The notes below the pieces were generated by a model. It did no database searches, was not told the origin of the DNA, and worked only from the letters and a program-made list of their open reading frames with translations. Shown piece after piece: positions 28,185 through 33,899 of a stretch of DNA of 33,899 nucleotides (the stretch's first letter is position 1; every line of letters begins with the position of its first letter). The position numbers were made by a program, and so were the translations under genes. The DNA lies in assembly GCA_016841765.1 (NCBI GenBank), contig JAENYN010000048.1, positions 1-33,899 on the forward strand. The letters run 5' to 3'. The stretch comes from Guptibacillus hwajinpoensis (GTDB lineage: Bacteria; Bacillota; Bacilli; Bacillales; Bacillaceae_O).

Positions 28185-30788
28185 ATGGCAGTTGATGAAA
28201 AAGCAGTAACTGGCAAAAACGAAGTTACCAAAATGATCGATACACTGGTCTCCAACGGTAACAGAGCTTTAAAAGAATTCCTGGATTACGATCAGGAGCA
28301 AATCGATCATATCGTCAAAGAAATGGCGCTGGCAGGCCTGGATAAACATATGGAGCTTGCCAAAATGGCAGTGGAAGAAACAGAGCGGGGTGTTTATGAG
28401 GATAAAATCATTAAAAACCTTTTTGCTACTGAATATATCTATCATAACGTCAAATATGATAAGACGGTTGGAGTCATCAACAATAGTGAGCAGGAAGGCA
28501 TGGTGGAAATTGCGGAGCCAGTCGGTGTAGTGGCAGGAGTCACACCGGTAACCAACCCGACCTCTACTACAATGTTCAAAGCGATTATTGCAATCAAGAC
28601 AAGAAACCCGATTATTTTCGCTTTCCATCCATCCGCTCAAAAATGCAGCAGTGAAGCAGCCCGCATTTTACGGGATGCCGCAGTGAAAGCGGGAGCGCCG
28701 AAAGATTGCATCCAATGGGTCGAAAAACCATCAATTGAAGGAACTCAGCAATTGATGAATCATCCGGGAGTGGCCCTTGTGCTTGCTACTGGCGGAGCGG
28801 GCATGGTCAAATCCGCATACAGCACAGGAAAGCCGGCACTTGGTGTAGGACCGGGTAACGTTCCTTGCTACATGGAGAAAACAGCCAACGTCAAACGTTC
28901 TGTCAACGACTTGATCATGTCTAAAACGTTTGATAACGGTATGATTTGTGCTTCTGAGCAGGCTGTCATCATTGATAAGGACATTTACAAAGATGTCAAA
29001 GAAGAAATGATCGCAAACAAATGCCATTTCCTTACTGAAGATGAAAGGAAAAAGGTTGAGAAGCTTGTGATCAATGAACAATCATGTGCTGTAAATCCTC
29101 AAATCGTCGGCAAGCCTGCCCACGTTATTGCAAAAATGGCCGGCGTCTCTGTGCCGGAAGACACCAAGATTCTTGTCGCCGAACTTAAAGGTGTCGGCCC
29201 GGATTATCCGCTTTCCCGCGAGAAGCTGAGCCCGGTTCTGGCATGTTACAAGGTGAAAGATTCCGATGAAGGATTGAAACGCGCTGAAGAAATGCTTGAA
29301 TTCGGCGGACTGGGGCACTCTGCAGTCATCCATTCTGAAAACCAGGACGTCATTGACCAATTCGCACTCCGCATGAAAGCGGGACGGATCATTTCCAATG
29401 CACCGTCATCCCAGGGTGCAATCGGGGATATCTATAACGCTTATATGCCGTCACTTACACTTGGCTGCGGGTCTTATGGACGAAACTCCGTATCGACCAA
29501 CGTAACAGCAGTGCACCTTGTAAATGTAAAAAAACTGGCCCGCCGGAACGTCAACATGCAGTGGTTTAAAGTTCCGCCAAAAATCTATTTCGAAAAGAAT
29601 TCGGTCCAATACTTGCAAAAAATGCCGAATATCTCCAAAGCGATCATTGTCACCGATCCATTTATGGTGAAGCTTGGCTATGTTGATAAAGTGCTATACA
29701 ATCTCCGGAAACGCGGCGACTATGTGCATTGTGAAATTTTCTCCGATGTGGAGCCGGATCCTTCAACCGATACTGTCAAACGCGGTGTAGAGTTGATGAA
29801 ATCATTCCAGCCAGACGTCATCATTGCACTCGGCGGCGGATCGGCAATGGATGCAGCGAAAGGCATGTGGCTCTTCTATGAGCACCCTGAACAAAAGTTT
29901 GAAGGGCTTAAACAGAAGTTCTTGGATATCCGCAAACGTGTTTACAAGTACCCTAAACTTGGAAGTAAATCACAGTTTGTCGCCATTCCAACGACTTCAG
30001 GAACCGGATCGGAAGTAACATCCTTTGCAGTCATCACTGATAAAGAAAGCAACACCAAATACCCGCTGGCAGACTATGAGCTCACACCGGATGTGGCCAT
30101 CATTGATCCGCAATTCGTGATGACCGTTCCGAAACATGTGACAGCCGATACCGGCATGGACGTGCTAACACATGCAATAGAGGCTTATGTATCCAACATG
30201 GCCAATGACTATACTGACGCGCTTGCCATGAAAGCGATCCAGCTAGTGTTTGAACATTTACCAAAAGCATACCGGAACGGCAACGACGAGGTGGCCCGCG
30301 AAAAAATGCATAATGCATCCACAATCGCCGGAATGGCTTTCGCCAATGCGTTCCTGGGCATCAACCATAGTCTCGCCCATAAACTTGGAGGCGAATACCA
30401 TATTGCGCACGGAAGGGCCAATACGATCCTGCTGCCGCATGTTATTCGTTACAATGCGGAAAAGCCGAAGAAGTTTGCTTCGTTCCCTAAATATGAATAC
30501 TTCAAAGCTGATGAGCGCTATGCTGAAATCGCAAGGATGCTCGGACTTCCGGCAAAAACCGCTGCTGAAGGGGTCGAAAACCTTGTCCAGGCAATCATCA
30601 AACTTGCAAAAGAGCTTGATATCCCGATGAGCATAGCCGATTGCGGAGTGGACAAAAAAGTCTTTGAAAAAAATGTGGATAGACTTGCTGACCGTGCCTT
30701 TGAAGACCAGTGCACAACCGCCAATCCGAAGCTTCCGCTTGTAACTGAATTAGCTGATATTTATAGGAAAGCCTATAAAGGGGTTTAA
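28185..30788 (+). CDS. adhE: Bifunctional acetaldehyde-CoA/alcohol dehydrogenase
   Basis: Converts acetyl-CoA to acetaldehyde and then ethanol, oxidising two NADH during fermentation. Residues 1 to about 440 form the aldehyde dehydrogenase domain with the catalytic Cys255 in MICASEQAVI. The rest is the iron-dependent alcohol dehydrogenase with GGGSAMDAAKG and metal-binding His residues in GINHSLAHKLGGEYHIAHGRAN. 867 aa matches the family. I chose the ATG at 28185 (MAVDEKA), which follows AAGGAGG by 8 nt; the longer frame from 28101 is the leader. It is first in the adhE-pflB-pflA cluster and lies behind the Rex/Fnr-type box. Confidence 0.96.
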   Translation: MAVDEKAVTGKNEVTKMIDTLVSNGNRALKEFLDYDQEQIDHIVKEMALAGLDKHMELAKMAVEETERGVYEDKIIKNLFATEYIYHNVKYDKTVGVINNSEQEGMVEIAEPVGVVAGVTPVTNPTSTTMFKAIIAIKTRNPIIFAFHPSAQKCSSEAARILRDAAVKAGAPKDCIQWVEKPSIEGTQQLMNHPGVALVLATGGAGMVKSAYSTGKPALGVGPGNVPCYMEKTANVKRSVNDLIMSKTFDNGMICASEQAVIIDKDIYKDVKEEMIANKCHFLTEDERKKVEKLVINEQSCAVNPQIVGKPAHVIAKMAGVSVPEDTKILVAELKGVGPDYPLSREKLSPVLACYKVKDSDEGLKRAEEMLEFGGLGHSAVIHSENQDVIDQFALRMKAGRIISNAPSSQGAIGDIYNAYMPSLTLGCGSYGRNSVSTNVTAVHLVNVKKLARRNVNMQWFKVPPKIYFEKNSVQYLQKMPNISKAIIVTDPFMVKLGYVDKVLYNLRKRGDYVHCEIFSDVEPDPSTDTVKRGVELMKSFQPDVIIALGGGSAMDAAKGMWLFYEHPEQKFEGLKQKFLDIRKRVYKYPKLGSKSQFVAIPTTSGTGSEVTSFAVITDKESNTKYPLADYELTPDVAIIDPQFVMTVPKHVTADTGMDVLTHAIEAYVSNMANDYTDALAMKAIQLVFEHLPKAYRNGNDEVAREKMHNASTIAGMAFANAFLGINHSLAHKLGGEYHIAHGRANTILLPHVIRYNAEKPKKFASFPKYEYFKADERYAEIARMLGLPAKTAAEGVENLVQAIIKLAKELDIPMSIADCGVDKKVFEKNVDRLADRAFEDQCTTANPKLPLVTELADIYRKAYKGV

Positions 30789-30806
30789 CCAGGAAAGGAG
30801 AGTTCC

Positions 30807-33065
30807 ATGATGGAAACCGTGAAAGAGCCCAGCGCGATTAGGGACGCATGGAAAAATTTCAAAGCAGGAAATTGGACAAAAGAGATAGATGTACGTGATT
30901 TCATTCAGTTAAACTATACTGTATACGAGGGCAAGGAAGATTTCCTTGCCCCCGCAACAGACCATACGAAGAAGTTATGGGAATCTGTAATGGCATTGAT
31001 GGAACAGGAACGCGAAAAGGGAGTGCTTGATGTTGACACGAAAACCGTCTCGTCGATTACTTCCCACAAACCTGGTTTTATCAATAAAGACATTGAGGAA
31101 ATTGTCGGGCTGCAGACGGATGCCCCGCTTAAACGGGCAATCATGCCGTACGGCGGTATCCGGATGGTGAAAAACTCCTGTGATGCCTACGATTATGAAC
31201 TCGATCCCATGATTGAAAAAACTTTTACAGAATATCGAAAAACCCACAATCAGGGTGTATTTGATGTGTATACGAGCGATATGCTAAAGGCGAGAAAAGC
31301 AGGAATCATTACCGGACTGCCGGATGCGTACGGACGCGGCCGGATTATCGGAGATTACCGCCGTGTCGCACTTTACGGTATCGATTTCTTGATGGAAGAT
31401 CGGAAAAACCACTTCAAGTCACTAGAAGACGAAGTGATGACTGAGGAAAACATCCGTCTCCGTGAAGAAATCACCGAACAATACCGCGCTTTGAATGAAC
31501 TGAAAGAAATGGCGGCTTCCTATGGATTCGACATTTCCGCTCCGGCCACTAACGCGAAAGAAGCGATCCAGTGGTTATATTTCGGATATCTTGGAGCAGT
31601 TAAGGAACAAAACGGCGCAGCAATGAGCCTTGGCCGTGTGTCAACATTCCTTGATATTTATATCGAACGTGATTTGGCAGAGGGCCTCATTACAGAAGAA
31701 GAAGCACAGGAAATGATCGACCACTTTGTCATGAAACTCAGGATGGTCCGATTCCTGCGCACGCCTGAATACGATGAATTGTTCAGCGGAGACCCGACCT
31801 GGGTAACGGAATCGATTGGCGGCATGGGCATCGACGGCCGCCCGCTCGTCACCAAAAATAGTTTCCGTTTCTTGCATACACTTGACAATCTTGGTCCGGC
31901 ACCAGAGCCTAACCTGACAGTACTGTGGTCTGAGGAGCTTCCTGGCAATTTCAAAAAATACTGTGCGAAAATGTCCATTAAGACATCATCCATCCAGTAC
32001 GAAAATGATGAGATCATGCGCCCGGAATACGGTGATGATTACGGCATCGCCTGCTGTGTATCCGTCATGAAAATCGGCAAGCAGATGCAATTTTTCGGGG
32101 CACGTGCCAACCTGGCCAAAGCATTGCTTTACGCCATCAACGGCGGTGTAGATGAAAAGCTGAATATGCAGGTAGCGCCGAAGTCCCAGCCTATCACATC
32201 TGAATATCTGGACTATGAAGAAGTGGAAGCAGCCTATGACAAAGTCCTCGACTGGCTTGCGAAGCTTTATATGAACACACTGAATGTCATTCATTATATG
32301 CATGATAAGTATGCGTATGAGCGGCTTGAAATGGCCCTCCATGACCGGGATGTCATCCGCACCATGGCAGGAGGCATCGCCGGATTGTCAGTTGTGGCCG
32401 ATTCACTCAGTGCAATCAAGTATGCAAAAGTGAAACCGATCCGCAACGAAAACGGAATTGCCGTCGACTTTGAAATCGAAGGCGATTATCCGATGTTCGG
32501 AAATGATGACGATCAGGTCGACCAGATAGCCGCCGACCTTGTCGAAAAATTCATGGATAAATTCCGGCAGCAACACTCTTACCGGAATTCAATCCCGACA
32601 CAGTCAATCCTGACGATCACATCGAATGTCGTGTACGGCAAAAAGACCGGCACCACTCCTGACGGCCGCAAAGCCGGTGAACCATTCGCACCTGGTGCAA
32701 ATCCGCTTCACGGCCGGGACCGCAAAGGTGCACTCGCATCCTTGAATTCTGTCGCAAAACTGCCTTATCGGGATTGCCAGGATGGCATTTCCTGCACATT
32801 CTCCATCGTGCCGAAAGCACTCGGTAAAGACGATGAGACGAGGGCAGATAACATGGTTGCCATTTTGGATGGGTATGCCGTGCAGACCGGCCACCATATA
32901 AATGTGAACGTATTTAACCGCGACACGCTGATTGATGCGATGGAGCACCCTGAGAAGTATCCGCAGTTGACGATCCGCGTTTCCGGATATGCTGTCAACT
33001 TCATCAAACTGACGCGTGAACAGCAGCTTGATGTCATTAACAGAACAATTCACGAAAGTATGTGA
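30807..33065 (+). CDS. pflB: Formate C-acetyltransferase (pyruvate formate-lyase)
   Basis: Glycyl-radical enzyme that cleaves pyruvate with CoA to acetyl-CoA and formate under anaerobic conditions. The active-site Cys416-Cys417 pair is in [10 protein letters not shown] and the radical Gly727 is in RVSGYAVNF near the C-terminus. 752 aa is normal. AAAGGAGAG lies 6 nt before the ATG at 30807; the adjacent ATG at 30810 is an alternative. It begins 18 nt after adhE and overlaps or abuts its activase gene, so the three genes are one transcription unit. The acetyl-CoA made here feeds AdhE. Confidence 0.97.
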   Translation: MMETVKEPSAIRDAWKNFKAGNWTKEIDVRDFIQLNYTVYEGKEDFLAPATDHTKKLWESVMALMEQEREKGVLDVDTKTVSSITSHKPGFINKDIEEIVGLQTDAPLKRAIMPYGGIRMVKNSCDAYDYELDPMIEKTFTEYRKTHNQGVFDVYTSDMLKARKAGIITGLPDAYGRGRIIGDYRRVALYGIDFLMEDRKNHFKSLEDEVMTEENIRLREEITEQYRALNELKEMAASYGFDISAPATNAKEAIQWLYFGYLGAVKEQNGAAMSLGRVSTFLDIYIERDLAEGLITEEEAQEMIDHFVMKLRMVRFLRTPEYDELFSGDPTWVTESIGGMGIDGRPLVTKNSFRFLHTLDNLGPAPEPNLTVLWSEELPGNFKKYCAKMSIKTSSIQYENDEIMRPEYGDDYGIACCVSVMKIGKQMQFFGARANLAKALLYAINGGVDEKLNMQVAPKSQPITSEYLDYEEVEAAYDKVLDWLAKLYMNTLNVIHYMHDKYAYERLEMALHDRDVIRTMAGGIAGLSVVADSLSAIKYAKVKPIRNENGIAVDFEIEGDYPMFGNDDDQVDQIAADLVEKFMDKFRQQHSYRNSIPTQSILTITSNVVYGKKTGTTPDGRKAGEPFAPGANPLHGRDRKGALASLNSVAKLPYRDCQDGISCTFSIVPKALGKDDETRADNMVAILDGYAVQTGHHINVNVFNRDTLIDAMEHPEKYPQLTIRVSGYAVNFIKLTREQQLDVINRTIHESM

Positions 33066-33070
33066 TCCAT

Positions 33071-33784
33071 ATGAAAGGAAGAATTCATTCCGTAGAGACA
33101 CTTGGAACAGTGGACGGACCGGGTTTGCGCTTCATCGTCTTCACCCAGGGGTGCCCGCTGAGATGCTTATACTGTCACAATCCTGACACCTGGGAGAGGA
33201 ACAACGGAAAGGAAACGGATACAGCTGACCTTATAAAAGAGATCAAGCGATATTTGCCCTATATGAAGGCATCGGGTGGCGGCATTACCGTTAGCGGCGG
33301 CGAGCCGCTCCTCCAGCCCGAATTTGTTCTCGATTTGTTCAAAAAAGCCAGGGAACTCGGCATCACAACGGCACTTGATACAGCTGGATCCATTATTCCA
33401 TCAAACATCGATGAACTGCTCGAGTATACAGACCTGGTTCTCCTGGACATCAAGCATGTCGATGATGAGGGGCATCGGGCGATCACCGGACTGTCCAATC
33501 AGAACAACCGGAAGTTTGCTGCCATCCTTGAAGAAAAAGGCATTCCGGTTTGGATCAGGCATGTGCTATTGCCCGGTTATACCGACGATGCAGAAACGCT
33601 TCGCAAACTGGGCAAATACGTCGACACTCTTTCCAATGTTGAAAAGATTGAAGTTCTTCCTTATCATAAAATGGGTGAATATAAATGGGAGGCGCTAGGC
33701 ATCACGAATAAACTTAAGCATGTGAAACCGCCTACCGCTGAAGAAGCGGAAAAGGCGTATCATTTGATCGCCAACCCATATTGA
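33071..33784 (+). CDS. pflA: Pyruvate formate-lyase activating enzyme (radical SAM)
   Basis: Uses SAM and a 4Fe-4S cluster to put the glycyl radical on PflB. The cluster motif is Cys28-x3-Cys32-x2-Cys35 (GCPLRCLYCHN), followed by SGGEPLLQ, the SAM-binding GGE motif. 237 aa from the ATG at 33071 (MKGRIHSVE, the usual N-terminus). A GTG at 33062, overlapping the pflB stop, would add three residues. No strong ribosome site precedes either start, so translation likely depends on coupling to pflB. A terminator follows 3 nt after the stop. Confidence 0.95.
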   Translation: MKGRIHSVETLGTVDGPGLRFIVFTQGCPLRCLYCHNPDTWERNNGKETDTADLIKEIKRYLPYMKASGGGITVSGGEPLLQPEFVLDLFKKARELGITTALDTAGSIIPSNIDELLEYTDLVLLDIKHVDDEGHRAITGLSNQNNRKFAAILEEKGIPVWIRHVLLPGYTDDAETLRKLGKYVDTLSNVEKIEVLPYHKMGEYKWEALGITNKLKHVKPPTAEEAEKAYHLIANPY

Positions 33785-33787
33785 TTC

Positions 33788-33817
33788 AAGCCAGCTGGCC
33801 AGACGGCTGGCTTTTTT
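33788..33817 (+). terminator. Rho-independent terminator of adhE-pflB-pflA
   Basis: Stem AAGCCAGC / GCTGGCTT with a 10-nt loop, followed by TTTTCTT. Confidence 0.88.
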
Positions 33818-33827
33818 CTTCTACCCA

Positions 33828-33843
33828 GGCGCCCTGCGCTTTT
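33828..33843. repeat. 16-nt end of the interspersed repeat
   Basis: GGCGCCCTGCGCTTTT is identical to 71-86. It is probably the border of a further repeat copy. Confidence 0.55.
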
Positions 33844-33856
33844 CTTGTAAACAGAA

Positions 33857-33879
33857 AACCCTAGGCTAGGCCTAGGGTT
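33857..33879 (-). terminator. Hairpin, probable terminator of a leftward gene beyond the window
   Basis: 9-bp stem AACCCTAGG / CCTAGGGTT with loop CTAGG. On the minus strand it is followed by TTTTCTG. The 20 bp to the right could be the end of a leftward CDS (codons for PRYKLF then TGA), but this is too short to call. Confidence 0.5.
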
Positions 33880-33899
33880 CAGAAAAGCTTATAGCGAGG

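Overview
The window comes from an endospore-forming Firmicute of the Bacillaceae (Bacillus sensu lato) with mid-range GC. Three things point there. Gene order matches the B. subtilis ypsC/ypwA, bpsA-bpsB and sspL/ypdQ-ypdP/ypeP/ypeQ neighbourhoods. Ribosome binding sites are strong GGAGG types. Forespore (sigma-G type) promoter motifs and an SspL-like spore protein are present. The species cannot be fixed from the sequence. The organism looks facultatively anaerobic: it has a ba3-type terminal oxidase and a complete adhE-pflB-pflA mixed-acid fermentation cluster.

Layout. 1-4150: a truncated interspersed repeat, a THUMP-type rRNA methyltransferase (YpsC), a small coiled-coil protein, a repeat-bearing spacer and an M32 carboxypeptidase (YpwA). 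4154-6457 (minus): ba3 cytochrome oxidase genes for the small subunit IIa, subunit II and subunit I. 6828-9856: a YppF-like protein, then bacterial NHEJ genes. These are ku plus LigD divided into a ligase CDS and a polymerase CDS, behind a candidate sigma-G promoter. 9894-13163: a broken gene cut by a repeat element, a lipoprotein, an SDR oxidoreductase and a duplicated P-loop protein. 13491-18229: CheX, the type III polyketide synthase pair bpsA-bpsB, a Fur-box-preceded 56-aa membrane protein, an R-x4-H/CBS protein, a 429-bp inverted-repeat element and a beta-hydroxyacid dehydrogenase. 18473-22580: a class B PBP, a YcgL/RlaP-type nucleotidyltransferase, a DUF2533-like protein and a sulfurtransferase. 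22634-25601: a 43-aa putative forespore protein, sspL, a small uncharacterised gene, ypdQ, ypdP with a preQ1-I riboswitch, ypeP and ypeQ. 25602-27740: two repeat elements side by side, a DUF2564-like protein, a catalytic-domain-only tyrosine recombinase and a DUF2188-like protein. 28016-33784: a Rex/Fnr-type operator, then adhE, pflB and pflA.

How genes work together. Subunits I, II and IIa form one respiratory oxidase. Ku, ligase and polymerase form an end-joining set probably used in spores. BpsA makes alkylpyrones that BpsB methylates. AdhE, PflB and PflA turn pyruvate into formate and ethanol when NADH is high or oxygen is low. YpdP imports a queuosine precursor under preQ1 control.

The most unusual content is outside the genes. 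A family of structured elements (about 16917-17345, 10125-10388, 25887-26245, with a relative at 25728-25886 and a core-only copy at 2049-2176) shares a palindromic core whose arms differ between copies but stay complementary. Other items are the divided LigD, two protein genes hidden among short ORFs (56 and 43 aa) with recognisable promoters or operators, and a duplicated P-loop protein with one dead P-loop. No CRISPR array, tRNA, rRNA or prophage was seen.
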